NCBI RefSeq assembly: GCF_015351765.1
Contig: NZ_JADKQA010000001.1
Coordinates: 310,001 to 374,000 of the forward strand
Length of the DNA stretch: 64,000 bases
Source of the DNA: Clostridium vitabionis
GTDB taxonomy: Bacteria; Bacillota; Clostridia; Lachnospirales; Lachnospiraceae
Reading direction: 5' to 3'
The notes below the pieces were generated by a model that did no database searches, was not told where the DNA came from, and was given only the letters and a program-made list of their open reading frames with translations. Shown here in pieces: positions 52,580-60,846 of the stretch. Numbering within the stretch: position 1 is the stretch's first letter; every line of letters starts with the position of its first letter. The position numbers were made by a program, and so were the translations under genes.

Positions 52580-54139
52580 ATGATCAACGCAGTTGGCAGG
52601 GAGATTCCGGAGGAAATCCTTAAGGAGACCGGAAAAGAGGTATTCCAGGGCGCTTTTCACTATGACGGCGTCGAGTATAAGAAAGCCGCACCGAAGTGCC
52701 GCCCGGTGCTGAATCCGAACGACAGCAAGCTTCTGGACAATATTCACGATGCCCTGGTGAAATGCGGTATCCGTGACGGCATGACGCTCAGCTTCCATCA
52801 TCACTTCCGCGAGGGCGACAAGATCCTCAACATGGTGATGGAGGAAGTCCACAACATGGGCATCCGCGACATCACGATCTGCGCGAGCTCCATGGGCAAG
52901 CAGAACAATGCCATTGTCCCCTACATTGAGGACGGCACCATCGTCGGCATCGAGTCGTCCGGCGTCCGTGGCAAGATCGGTGAGGCGATCTCAGCGGGAA
53001 AGCTCAAGAAGCTCGCGATCATGCGCTCTCACGGCGGGCGCGTGAGAGCAATCGAGAGCGGGGAGACCCACATCGACATCGCATTTATCGGTGCCTCCTC
53101 CGCCGATGAGTATGGCAACCTTTCCGGCATGCGCGGGAAGGCAAACTGCGGCGTTCTCTCCTATGCGGCGGTTGACGCGCAGTACGCGGATCATGTGGTT
53201 GCGGTGACGGACACCCTTGTCCCGTTCCCGAACTATCCGGCACAGATTTCGATGTCGGATGTCGACTATGTTGTTGTCGTCGACTCGATTGGTGATCCGG
53301 CGAAGATCGCGACCGGCGCAGCTAAGCCGACCACGGATATGCGGAAACTGCTGATGGCGGAGTACACGACCCAGGTTGTTGTGAATACCCCGTGGTTCAA
53401 GGACGGATTCACCTATCAGACCGGTGTCGGCGGTGCTTCGATTGCCTCCACCCTGTCCCTCGCGAAGATCATGCGCGAGAGGGGAATCAAAATGGGCGTC
53501 GGCATCGGCGGCATGTCCAAGCCGATGTGCGACCTTCTCGATGAGGGCCTTGTTGGGAAGCTCTGCGACACCCAGGATTTCGACACCTTCGCGGTGGAGA
53601 ATAACAATAACCCGAACCACTACTACATCACGGCCGGCGAGTACGCGGATCCGTTCAACAAGGGCGCATTTGTCAACAAACTGGATTATGTCATCCTGGC
53701 GGCCCTTGAGGTGGATGTCCACTTTAACTGCAACGTGGTTGTCGGTTCTGACGGCGTCATCACCGGCGCGCAGGGCGGCCATCCGGATACGGCGGCTGGC
53801 GCGAAATGCACGATTGTGATTGCCCCGCTGCTCCAGGGACGTATCCCGGCGATCTGCTCCGACGTCACCACAGTGACGACGCCGGGGGAGACGGTCGATG
53901 TCGTGGTCACCGATTACGGTATTGCCATCAATCCGAAACGCCAGGATCTCATCGATGCCCTGAAGGATACAGATCTTCCGCTCAAGTCCATCGAGGAGCT
54001 CCGCGACATCGCCTACAGCATCACCGGCGAGCCGCAGAAGGTGCAGTTCGGCGACCGTGTGGTCGGCATCATCGAGGCGAGAGACGGCTCCATCATGGAT
54101 GTCGTGCGCCAGGTTAAGCCGTTCACCTTTGCCGACTGA
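52580..54139 (+). CDS. citF: Citrate lyase alpha subunit (citrate:acetyl-ACP transferase)
   Basis: A 519-residue CoA-transferase-fold subunit: MTLSFHHHFREGDKILNMVM, ICASSMGKQNNAIVPYIEDGTIVGI, SSGVRGKIGEAIS, MRSHGGRVRAIESGE, GASSADEYGN, TGVGGASIAST, GGHPDTAAGAKCTI. It exchanges acetyl for citrate on CitD. ATG 52580 follows AAGGGGGAATTATA. citC, citX and citG, needed to load and acetylate the prosthetic group, are not in the window and must lie elsewhere. Confidence 0.96.
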   Translation: MINAVGREIPEEILKETGKEVFQGAFHYDGVEYKKAAPKCRPVLNPNDSKLLDNIHDALVKCGIRDGMTLSFHHHFREGDKILNMVMEEVHNMGIRDITICASSMGKQNNAIVPYIEDGTIVGIESSGVRGKIGEAISAGKLKKLAIMRSHGGRVRAIESGETHIDIAFIGASSADEYGNLSGMRGKANCGVLSYAAVDAQYADHVVAVTDTLVPFPNYPAQISMSDVDYVVVVDSIGDPAKIATGAAKPTTDMRKLLMAEYTTQVVVNTPWFKDGFTYQTGVGGASIASTLSLAKIMRERGIKMGVGIGGMSKPMCDLLDEGLVGKLCDTQDFDTFAVENNNNPNHYYITAGEYADPFNKGAFVNKLDYVILAALEVDVHFNCNVVVGSDGVITGAQGGHPDTAAGAKCTIVIAPLLQGRIPAICSDVTTVTTPGETVDVVVTDYGIAINPKRQDLIDALKDTDLPLKSIEELRDIAYSITGEPQKVQFGDRVVGIIEARDGSIMDVVRQVKPFTFAD

Positions 54140-54323
54140 TATTTTGAAGGATTTTTGAAGTGACCGGTGCCGGATCCCGGGGAACAGGTCCGGCGCCGTT
54201 AATCCCCGTGCTGTTCGGGAATGGCAGCCGGCGGATGGTCGGGCAGGAATGCCCGAGATCGCTTGCCTGAGCGCGGCTGCGCTCTCCAGGTAACCTTTAT
54301 TGTCCCTTAGGAGGGGGAAATTC

Positions 54324-55709
54324 ATGGATGCTTATGCTATGAGGCTGGCAATTATCGGTTTCATCCTGGTAATTGTCCTTATGGTTCTGCTGGTTCGCGA
54401 GCAGTTTGCTCCGCCGGTAACCTTTATTGTTCTTCCGCTGATCGCGGCCATCGCCGCCGGCTACAGCCCGAGCCTGATCAAGACGGCCATCAATGCCGGT
54501 GAGAAGACGATGATCAACACCGCGGTCCTGTTTGTTTTCTCCATCGCGTACTTCACACTGATGGATGAGGCGGGACTGTTTGACCCGATTATCAACGCCC
54601 TGGTCGGCAAGATCGGCAAGAGCCTTACCGCCCTGTTTGTCGTGATCGTGCTGGTTTCCATGGTTGCTCATCTGGACGGCTCCGGCGCGACGACCTTCCT
54701 GATCGGCGCCACCGCGTTCATGCCAATCTGCAAAAAGATCGGTGTCCGTCCGCAGGCCCTGATGTGCACGATCGCCATCACGGCTTCCGCGATGAACATC
54801 ATGCCATGGGCAGGCCCGACGCTCCGCGCTTCGGCGATGATCGCCACCCAGCCCGGTTTTGAGACCTATGAGGCCGGCTCCCAGTTCACGTACATGCTTC
54901 CGTGCTGGCTGTTCCTGATCTTCACAGCTTTCCTCACCGCCGTCCTTGTCTCCCGCGTGGAGAAGAAGCATGGCGCCGGTGCCCTGGTCGTGGAGACGGC
55001 AGGTGAGAAAGAGGAAGAGAAGAAGACCAAGCTGGAGGTCAGCAAGGGCAAGTACACCTTCAACGCCATTCTGACCATCATCCTCCTGGTATGCCTCTTC
55101 AAGGATATCGGCCTTCCGCAGTACTACCTCTTCATGGTTGCCTTTTCCATCGCCCTGGTTGCGAACCTTCCGAAGACCGCTGACCAGAAGAAGAAGATCA
55201 AGGAACTCGGCGTCAACGCCATGCAGATGTGCATGACCCTGTTCGCGGTAGGCGTATTTGTCGGCATCCTGACCCAGAACGCGGTGATCGATCCGGCGGC
55301 AGAAAAGCTGGCTTATGTGGATAACACCTCGATGGTAGATTTCATGGCTACCCTCATCACGAACTCGGTGCCGTCCTTCGTATCGTCTCACCTGCACTGG
55401 TTCCTGTCCCTGTTCTCCGTTCCGATCATGATGATGATCGGTACCGACGCCTTCTATTACGGGCTGCTGCCGGTTGTCCTGGCTGCCGTTGTCCCGCTGG
55501 GCGTTGACCCGAGAGCTGTCGCCGCTGCCATGCTGCTGACCGCTACCTATGGTACGTTCATCAGCCCGACGGTTGCTTCCGTCTATGTCGGCCTCGGTAT
55601 CTGCAACGAGTCCGTCGGCGAGCACATCAAGTATTCCCTCCGGTTTATGTGGCCGATGAGTATCCTTTCATTGATTTTTGCCACCCTGATCGGTGTCGTG
55701 AAGTTCTGA
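54324..55709 (+). CDS. CitMHS family citrate/proton (metal-citrate) transporter
   Basis: A 461-residue polytopic carrier of the CitMHS/ArsB-NhaD superfamily. Helices begin AMRLAIIGFILVIVLMVLLVREQF. Family motifs include AHLDGSGATTFLIGATAFMPICKKIGV, ASAMNIMPWAGPTLRAS and the C-terminal PIMMMIGTDAFYYGLLPVV..ATYGTFISPTVASVYVGLG. Bacillus members import metal-citrate complexes. Its place after citDEF supports citrate uptake for fermentation via citrate lyase. The 184-nt gap after citF holds GC-rich hairpins, so expression may differ. ATG 54324 follows TAGGAGGGGG. Confidence 0.92.
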   Translation: MDAYAMRLAIIGFILVIVLMVLLVREQFAPPVTFIVLPLIAAIAAGYSPSLIKTAINAGEKTMINTAVLFVFSIAYFTLMDEAGLFDPIINALVGKIGKSLTALFVVIVLVSMVAHLDGSGATTFLIGATAFMPICKKIGVRPQALMCTIAITASAMNIMPWAGPTLRASAMIATQPGFETYEAGSQFTYMLPCWLFLIFTAFLTAVLVSRVEKKHGAGALVVETAGEKEEEKKTKLEVSKGKYTFNAILTIILLVCLFKDIGLPQYYLFMVAFSIALVANLPKTADQKKKIKELGVNAMQMCMTLFAVGVFVGILTQNAVIDPAAEKLAYVDNTSMVDFMATLITNSVPSFVSSHLHWFLSLFSVPIMMMIGTDAFYYGLLPVVLAAVVPLGVDPRAVAAAMLLTATYGTFISPTVASVYVGLGICNESVGEHIKYSLRFMWPMSILSLIFATLIGVVKF

Positions 55710-55766
55710 TGGTCAGTCCCGCGGTATATGTTCCCGTGCTGCGAAATCCCAACTTTTCTGAAGAAA

Positions 55767-55879
55767 CTGCCGCCGCGCTCCCTGGAGCGCGGCGGTTTTG
55801 CGCTGTGCGGCAGATGCGTCCGGCGTTGGGCGCTGATAGGAGGAACGGCTACAAGCGGCTCCCGCTGCGCGGCGGTTTT
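55767..55879. repeat. 113-bp direct repeat, left copy
   Basis: This and 57420-57532 agree at about 109 of 113 positions. The repeat begins with a terminator hairpin and ends with CTGCGCGGCGGTTTT. Together the copies enclose the ATPase gene and its promoter. Confidence 0.85.
55770..55799 (+). terminator. Intrinsic terminator after the citrate carrier
   Basis: A perfect 11-bp stem (55770-55780 with 55785-55795), 4-nt loop, T4. Duplicated at 57423-57452. Confidence 0.85.
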
Positions 55880-55904
55880 TCGTCGAACCGCGGGCGCATC
55901 TGCG

Positions 55905-55971
55905 TTGACAGACGGGCGAATTTCAATTATACTAATACATAAATTAGTAAGTTATGAATTAGTAAAATGCG
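55905..55971 (+). promoter_or_regulatory. Near-consensus promoter with ATTAGT repeats
   Basis: TTGACA (55905-55910), 17-bp spacer, TATACT (55928-55933). Overlapping the -10 is ACTAAT, followed by two ATTAGTAA direct repeats about 16 bp apart; ACTAAT and ATTAGT form an inverted repeat. This AT-rich operator-like stretch stands out from the GC-rich surroundings. It drives the ATPase gene. Confidence 0.7.
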
Positions 55972-56025
55972 TTTTGGGACGGCTGCCTTCACGGAAAATG
56001 CAGCCCGGGCAGAAAGTGGAAAAGG

Positions 56026-57417
56026 ATGAAGTTTATCGGTCGGGAGAAAGAGCTCGGGCAGCTGGATGCCCTTTATCATCAGCCAGGCTTTCAGATGGTT
56101 GTCATGTACGGCCGCCGCCGTGTCGGCAAGACGACGCTTCTGAATGAATTTACCCGGGATAAGAGAAGCATTTTTTATATGGCGACAAGAACCTCGGCGG
56201 GAGATAATCTGGCCGGCCTGAGCCGGGCCATTCTCGCGGGTTCCGGGATCGACGGCATGGGCGCCAGTTTTTCCGGCTATCCGGAAGCATTCCACTCCCT
56301 GACCGGCATGGCACGTTCGGAGAGGCTGGTCGTTGTCCTGGACGAATTTCCCTATCTGCTGGAGGTGGTGGCAGGGATCACCTCTGTCCTGCAGAAGGTC
56401 ATCGATCAGGAATGGCTGCGCAGCGGCATCATGCTGATCCTGTGCGGCTCCTCGATCAGCATGATGGAGGATGAGGTTCTGAGTGAGAAAAGCCCCCTGT
56501 ATGGGCGGTGCACTGCGCAGATGGATATCCAGCCCTTCGACTACCGGGCAGCCGCGGAATTTGTGCCAGATTACAGCCCGGAGAACAAGGCACTCAGTTA
56601 TGGGATCACCGGAGGAATCCCGAAATATTTGTCTATGCTCGATCCGGGGAAGAGTTTAGAGGACAATATCATTGCATTGTTCTTTGATGATGCCGGGTTT
56701 TTCTTCGAGGAGCCGGGAAATCTGCTGCAGCAGGAATTCAGGAATGTGGCAGCATATAATACCCTGCTCCAGGCGGTCGCCGGCGGAGCCGTCCAGGTTT
56801 CGGAGATGTCGCAGAAAACACACATGGATACCGCCCTCATCTCGCAGATGCTCCGCCGCCTGCTCCGGATCCGGATTGTCCGGAAGGATGTGCCGGTTCC
56901 CCGCCAGCAGAATAAGCGCTACACCCAGTATGTCCTGCAGGACGGCATGTTCCGCTTCTGGTTTGCCTATGTGGCCTCCGCGGCGAATGCCGTAGAGCGC
57001 GGCTATGGCGCGGAGTATTTCCGCCAGAGGGTAAAGCCCTCGCTCCACAATTATATGGAAAGCGAGTTTGAGGGGATCTGCCGGCAGTATCTCTGGAATC
57101 ATCTCATGGATTTCTCCGGAGAATTGTTTATTACGGATGTTGGAAAATGTCGGGGGATGGACGCCAAAAAGCGGGAGCCTGCGGACATTGACGTGGTTGG
57201 CATAGACGATTCCTCGAAAACCGCGGTGGCCGGGGAGTGCAAATTCAAGAGGGAGAAGGTGGGGGCAAGGGAGCTGGCCACGCTGAAGCACCGTGCGGGA
57301 CTCATCCGGCCTTACCAGGTGAAGGATTTCCTCCTGTTCTCCCTGTCCGGCTTTTCGCCGGATCTTCCGGCGGAGCCCGGTGTCCGCTTGGTGACGCTGG
57401 AGGACATGTACCGGTGA
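56026..57417 (+). CDS. AAA-superfamily ATPase with DUF234 nuclease-like domain
   Basis: A 463-residue protein of the ATPase_2 + DUF234 type. Walker A is GRRRVGKTT (29-37) and Walker B is LVVVLDEF (101-108). A sensor region follows (LILCGSSISMM) and a winged-helix segment (AVSEMSQKTHMDTALISQMLRRL-type). The C-terminal domain has the PD-(D/E)xK-like pattern ADIDVVGID..TAVAGECKF. Such genes are abundant in archaea and anaerobic bacteria, often as lineage expansions near mobile DNA; none has a firmly known role. The ribosome site (AAAAGG) is weak. It is enclosed in a 113-bp direct repeat that starts 3 nt after the stop. Confidence 0.85.
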   Translation: MKFIGREKELGQLDALYHQPGFQMVVMYGRRRVGKTTLLNEFTRDKRSIFYMATRTSAGDNLAGLSRAILAGSGIDGMGASFSGYPEAFHSLTGMARSERLVVVLDEFPYLLEVVAGITSVLQKVIDQEWLRSGIMLILCGSSISMMEDEVLSEKSPLYGRCTAQMDIQPFDYRAAAEFVPDYSPENKALSYGITGGIPKYLSMLDPGKSLEDNIIALFFDDAGFFFEEPGNLLQQEFRNVAAYNTLLQAVAGGAVQVSEMSQKTHMDTALISQMLRRLLRIRIVRKDVPVPRQQNKRYTQYVLQDGMFRFWFAYVASAANAVERGYGAEYFRQRVKPSLHNYMESEFEGICRQYLWNHLMDFSGELFITDVGKCRGMDAKKREPADIDVVGIDDSSKTAVAGECKFKREKVGARELATLKHRAGLIRPYQVKDFLLFSLSGFSPDLPAEPGVRLVTLEDMYR

Positions 57418-57419
57418 AT

Positions 57420-57532
57420 CTGCCGCCGCGCTCTGTGGAGCGCGGCGGTTTTGCGCTGTGCGGCAGATGCGTCCGGCGTCGGGCGCTGATATGAGGAACG
57501 GCTACAAGCGGCTCCCGCTGCGCGGCGGTTTT
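57420..57532. repeat. 113-bp direct repeat, right copy
   Basis: Differs from 55767-55879 at four positions (two in the first hairpin loop region). It contains the terminator hairpin of the ATPase gene (57423-57452) and runs up to the -35 region of the cupin gene. Confidence 0.85.
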
Positions 57533-57605
57533 CCGCCGGCGGAAGTTATGGTAAAATAGCCCTGACAGGAAGACTGCGCACTATCGAGCAAAGGAGGAGA
57601 ACGAG

Positions 57606-57950
57606 ATGATTCTGGAGATGAAAAACGGCGAGAGCAAGATCGTCCACAACATGAAGGGTGGGGAGAAGTCCCTGCGGAATGTGACGTTTAATGACGGGCA
57701 GAACAAGATCGTCTATAATACGCTGGAGCCGGGGGCGACCGTAGGCTATCACCGCCATGAGGGCAATTCCGAGATCATCTTTTTTGTCTCGGGGAAGGCA
57801 AAGATCCTGATGGACGACGGCGTCGAGTACGCGGAACCCGGCCAGTGCCACTACTGTCCGGAGGGACACAGCCATAGCGTCCAGAATCCCGGGCCGGATC
57901 CGCTGACCTTCTTTGCGGTCATCCCGGAGATCGGGAGAAAAGACAGCTGA
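57606..57950 (+). CDS. Single-domain cupin protein
   Basis: A 114-residue cupin. Motif 1 is GYHRHEGNSEIIFFVSG, with metal ligands H-x-H and Glu; motif 2 is PEGHSHSVQN. A conserved beta-barrel binds a metal and small acid or sugar; no specific substrate signature is present. ATG 57606 follows AAAGGAGGAG. A weak promoter (TAAAAT at about 57550) overlaps the end of the 113-bp repeat. Neighbours are unrelated, so it is probably a one-gene transcript. Confidence 0.85.
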   Translation: MILEMKNGESKIVHNMKGGEKSLRNVTFNDGQNKIVYNTLEPGATVGYHRHEGNSEIIFFVSGKAKILMDDGVEYAEPGQCHYCPEGHSHSVQNPGPDPLTFFAVIPEIGRKDS

Positions 57951-58127
57951 CGGGGGATCCCGGAGATCGGGAAAGGCCGGCTGCATATTCCCGGAAATGG
58001 AAAATGAGCGGAAAATGCCGTCATTCTGCACAAATCTCATAGAGCCAGGTCACAGAATCTGTGAATATTTATGGATTAAACACTTTTATCACGGATTGTT
58101 CATAATTTAGACATATTTCTGCGGTAA

Positions 58128-58144
58128 TGTAACACTATCGTAAC
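58128..58144 (+). promoter_or_regulatory. WalR-box-like site upstream of the NlpC/P60 gene
   Basis: TGTAAC-N5-CGTAAC matches the WalR consensus TGTWAH-N5-TGTWAH except for one base. WalRK classically controls NlpC/P60 cell-wall hydrolases in Firmicutes. Confidence 0.4.
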
Positions 58145-58177
58145 AATTCAAGAACAAATTTGTAACGAGGTGATGCA

Positions 58178-58657
58178 ATGACCGCAGGCAATGCGAAAGA
58201 AACCACGAAAGAGACCATAATCCGTAAAGTGAAAATGTTCCTGGTGACGGCAGCCCTTGTCTTTGCGTGCCAGCTGGCGTTTGGCGCGCGCACCGCCCAT
58301 GCGGCGGAGACGCCGATGGGCGAGCAGGTGATCGAATATGCCTCGCAGTTTATCGGCAATCCGTACCGCTGGGGCGGCTCGAGCCTGACAAACGGCACGG
58401 ACTGCTCGGGATTTGTCATGAGTGTCTATGCGAATTTCGGCATTTCCCTGCCGCACTACTCACAGAGCATGATTAGCCAGGGAACCCCGGTAGCCAGCCT
58501 CGCGGAAGCGCGGCCCGGCGATATCCTGGTGTATTCCGGGCACACCGGTCTTTACCTTGGCGGCGGGCAGATGCTCAGCGCCCTGGGAAGAAGCTATGGC
58601 ATCTGCGTGAGTTCGGCTACGTATAAGCCGATCAAGGCCATCCGGCGGGTGATCTGA
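58178..58657 (+). CDS. Secreted NlpC/P60 peptidoglycan endopeptidase
   Basis: A 159-residue protein. Signal peptide at about 15-42, cleaved near AHAAE. A single NlpC/P60 domain follows: GNPYRWGGSS, the catalytic Cys76 in TDCSGFVMSVY, and His122 in SGHTGLYLGGG. The position usually occupied by a third polar residue (often His) reads MLSALG, so Ser134 or another residue must serve. No binding domain (SH3b or LysM) is attached, unusual for a soluble hydrolase. GAGGTG precedes the ATG. A WalR-like box lies upstream. Confidence 0.9.
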   Translation: MTAGNAKETTKETIIRKVKMFLVTAALVFACQLAFGARTAHAAETPMGEQVIEYASQFIGNPYRWGGSSLTNGTDCSGFVMSVYANFGISLPHYSQSMISQGTPVASLAEARPGDILVYSGHTGLYLGGGQMLSALGRSYGICVSSATYKPIKAIRRVI

Positions 58658-58687
58658 CGAAAGTACCCTGATACCAGAGGAAAATTC

Positions 58688-59491
58688 ATGAAGATAACAA
58701 TGCTCGGCACAGGCAATGCCCTGGTCACGAAATATTACAACACCTGTTATGTCCTCGATGATGCGGGCAGAACCATCCTCGTGGATGGGGGCGGCGGCAA
58801 CGGACTTCTTCGGCAGCTTGAGCTCGCCGGTTACCGCTGGGAGGATATGCGGGAGATCATCGTCACCCACCGCCATATCGACCATCTCCTGGGGATTATC
58901 TGGATGATGCGGATGATCTGCGAGTTCATGAATGAAGGAACTTATCTTGGCGAGGCAAATATTTACGCCCACGATGAGGTGATCGCCCTTCTCCGGGAGC
59001 TGGCAGGAAAGCTGCTCAAGAAAAAGGAGAACCGGTTTGTCGATGACCGCCTCCATCTCGTCGAAGTGCATGACGGTGAAACCCGGGAAATCAGCGGGCA
59101 GAAGGTTACGTTTTTCGATATCGGCTCCACCAAGGCGAAGCAGTATGGCTACTGCCTTGACCTTGGAGACGGGAAACGCCTTACCTGCTGCGGCGACGAG
59201 CCCTGCGGGGAGCCGGGACGAAAATACGCCGCGGGAAGCACATGGCTTCTCCATGAGGCATTCTGTCTGGATGGGCAGGCAGAGATTTACCATCCGTATG
59301 AAAAACACCATTCCACGGTGAAGGATGCGGCGGAGCTTGGGGCTAAGCTCGGGGTGGAGAACCTGCTGCTCTATCACACGGAGGATGGCACCTACGGGGA
59401 GCGGAAGAAGCTCTATCTTGCAGAAGGAAAACAGTATTTTTCTGGAAGTCTTTATGTTCCGGATGACCTGGAGACCGTCACCTTAACCTGA
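58688..59491 (+). CDS. Metallo-beta-lactamase-fold hydrolase (RNase Z-like)
   Basis: A 267-residue MBL-fold protein. It begins MKITMLGTGNA as in RNase Z/ElaC-like enzymes. The metal motif is THRHIDHLLG (HxHxDH), with later ligands in CCGDEPC and the C-terminal YHTEDG. The usual RNase Z exosite arm is not evident, so a small-molecule phosphodiesterase is equally possible. It starts 30 nt after the NlpC gene and ends before a UUCG-loop terminator. Confidence 0.78.
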   Translation: MKITMLGTGNALVTKYYNTCYVLDDAGRTILVDGGGGNGLLRQLELAGYRWEDMREIIVTHRHIDHLLGIIWMMRMICEFMNEGTYLGEANIYAHDEVIALLRELAGKLLKKKENRFVDDRLHLVEVHDGETREISGQKVTFFDIGSTKAKQYGYCLDLGDGKRLTCCGDEPCGEPGRKYAAGSTWLLHEAFCLDGQAEIYHPYEKHHSTVKDAAELGAKLGVENLLLYHTEDGTYGERKKLYLAEGKQYFSGSLYVPDDLETVTLT

Positions 59492-59513
59492 CGGCAGGCC
59501 AGTGATGATATCG

Positions 59514-59540
59514 GGGTCAGCTTCGGCTGGCCCTTTTTTT
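59514..59540 (+). terminator. Intrinsic terminator with TTCG tetraloop
   Basis: GGGTCAGC - TTCG - GCTGGCCC (one G-T wobble) followed by T7. Confidence 0.92.
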
Positions 59541-59614
59541 AGCAGAGCACTTAGCAATAACCAGCCACTTAACGAGGACAAGCGAAAGCGCGGTCCGAGT
59601 TTAGTGGAGTGGCT
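59538..59614. repeat. 77-bp direct repeat, copy 1
   Basis: Identical to 59726-59802 except one base. It has an AGCCACT/AGTGGCT palindromic frame and an inner GGAC/GTCC pair. A partial third copy (59686-59716) and two GCAAATTTGC palindromes lie between. The gap 59541-59955 holds no gene that I can see. Confidence 0.85.
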
Positions 59615-59725
59615 ATCCGCGGAGCGGGGCGCGAGCCCGGCGGGCGAAGCGCGAGCTTAGTGCGAGCTATGCAAATTTGCTTGGTGAGAACAAGCGAAAG
59701 CGCAGTCCGAGCTTAGCAAATTTGC

Positions 59726-59802
59726 TTTAGCAGAGCACTTAGCAATAACCAGCCACTTAACGAGGACAAGCGTAAGCGCGGTCCGAGTTTAGTGGAGTGG
59801 CT
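59726..59802. repeat. 77-bp direct repeat, copy 2
   Basis: The second copy, 188 bp after the first, in the same orientation. A shorter relative (GGCACTTAACGAGCG) appears at about 10957-10971 downstream of rpsT. Confidence 0.85.
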
Positions 59803-59955
59803 GCCTGCGGAACGGTATGGGTTACTGAACAATGATTTTCCCGATGTCCATAAACTCCTTGTCTTTTTTTGCCGGAGAAAGTATGATGAGGATGGAATAT
59901 AGTTTTAAAAACCAGATGATAGATCCGAATTCATGATCGGAAGGAGATAACATCC

Positions 59956-60846
59956 ATGTCAGATTACCAGATTACCTGCTGCTCCACGGTTGATCTCACC
60001 GCGGAGCGTCTGCGGGAGAGAGAGGTTTCCTGGGCTTGTTTTCACCTGTCGGTGGGAAATGATACCTATACAGACGATTTTGGCCGTTCTATCGCGACAA
60101 AGGAGATTTACCGCCGCATGCTGGCCGGTGAGGACACGAAGACATCCCAGGTCAGCATCGGGGAGTATGAGGAACTGTTCCGGCCGTTCCTTGAAGCGGG
60201 AAAGGATGTCCTCCATATTGCCCTCTCCAGCGGGATTTCCGGCACCGTCAATTCGGCGCGGATCGCGGCGGAGGATCTGGCAGAGGAATTCCCTGGCCGG
60301 AAGATCTTCGTCGTGGATTCCCTCTGCGCTTCCTCCGGCTACGGCATGCTGGTAGAGATGGCCGCCGATCTCCGTGATGCGGGGAAATCCATCGGGGAAG
60401 CCAGGGATATCCTGGAAGAGGAGAAGCTGCATATCCAGCACTGGTTTTTTACTTCGGACCTCACCTTTTTTATCCGCGGAGGCAGGGTGTCCCGGACGGC
60501 GGGATTTATCGGGAAGGTGATGAATATCTGCCCGCTGCTGGACGTGAACAGCAAGGGCGGCCTCTCTCCGCGTGAGAAAGTCCGGTCGAAGAAGGCGGTG
60601 ATCCGGCGTACGGTGGAGATCATGAAAAACCTTGCGGAAAATGGCACCGCCTACAGCGGCCCCTGCTATATCAGCCATTCGGAGTGCTTTGAGGATGCGG
60701 AGGCCGTGCGGGAGCTCGTTGAAGAGACATTTCCCGCGCTTAAGGGCAAGGTTCGGATTTTCCCAATCGGGCCGACGATCAGCTGCCATACAGGGCCGGG
60801 AACTGTCGCGCTGTTCTATCGGGGAAAGGAGAGGACGGACGGATGA
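59956..60846 (+). CDS. DegV family fatty-acid-binding protein (second paralogue)
   Basis: A 296-residue DegV member with CCSTVDLT at the N-terminus, TSQVSIGEYEEL, LSSGISGTVNSAR, FVVDSLCASSG, LTFFIRGGRVSR and TISCHTGPGTVALFY. It keeps the fatty-acid-binding layout but is only distantly similar to the DegV at 2916. GGAAGGAGATAAC precedes the ATG. It overlaps the next gene by 4 nt (ATGA). Confidence 0.88.
   Translation: MSDYQITCCSTVDLTAERLREREVSWACFHLSVGNDTYTDDFGRSIATKEIYRRMLAGEDTKTSQVSIGEYEELFRPFLEAGKDVLHIALSSGISGTVNSARIAAEDLAEEFPGRKIFVVDSLCASSGYGMLVEMAADLRDAGKSIGEARDILEEEKLHIQHWFFTSDLTFFIRGGRVSRTAGFIGKVMNICPLLDVNSKGGLSPREKVRSKKAVIRRTVEIMKNLAENGTAYSGPCYISHSECFEDAEAVRELVEETFPALKGKVRIFPIGPTISCHTGPGTVALFYRGKERTDG

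Noticed and set aside
54290-54430. GTAACCTTTATTGT present both in the leader and early coding part of the citrate carrier gene
   Set aside because: Only 14 bases and one copy encodes conserved protein; no mechanism is evident and coincidence is possible.
55649-55942. A 97-codon frame after the citrate carrier
   Set aside because: It overlaps the carrier's end and runs through the terminator and direct repeat; no ribosome site.
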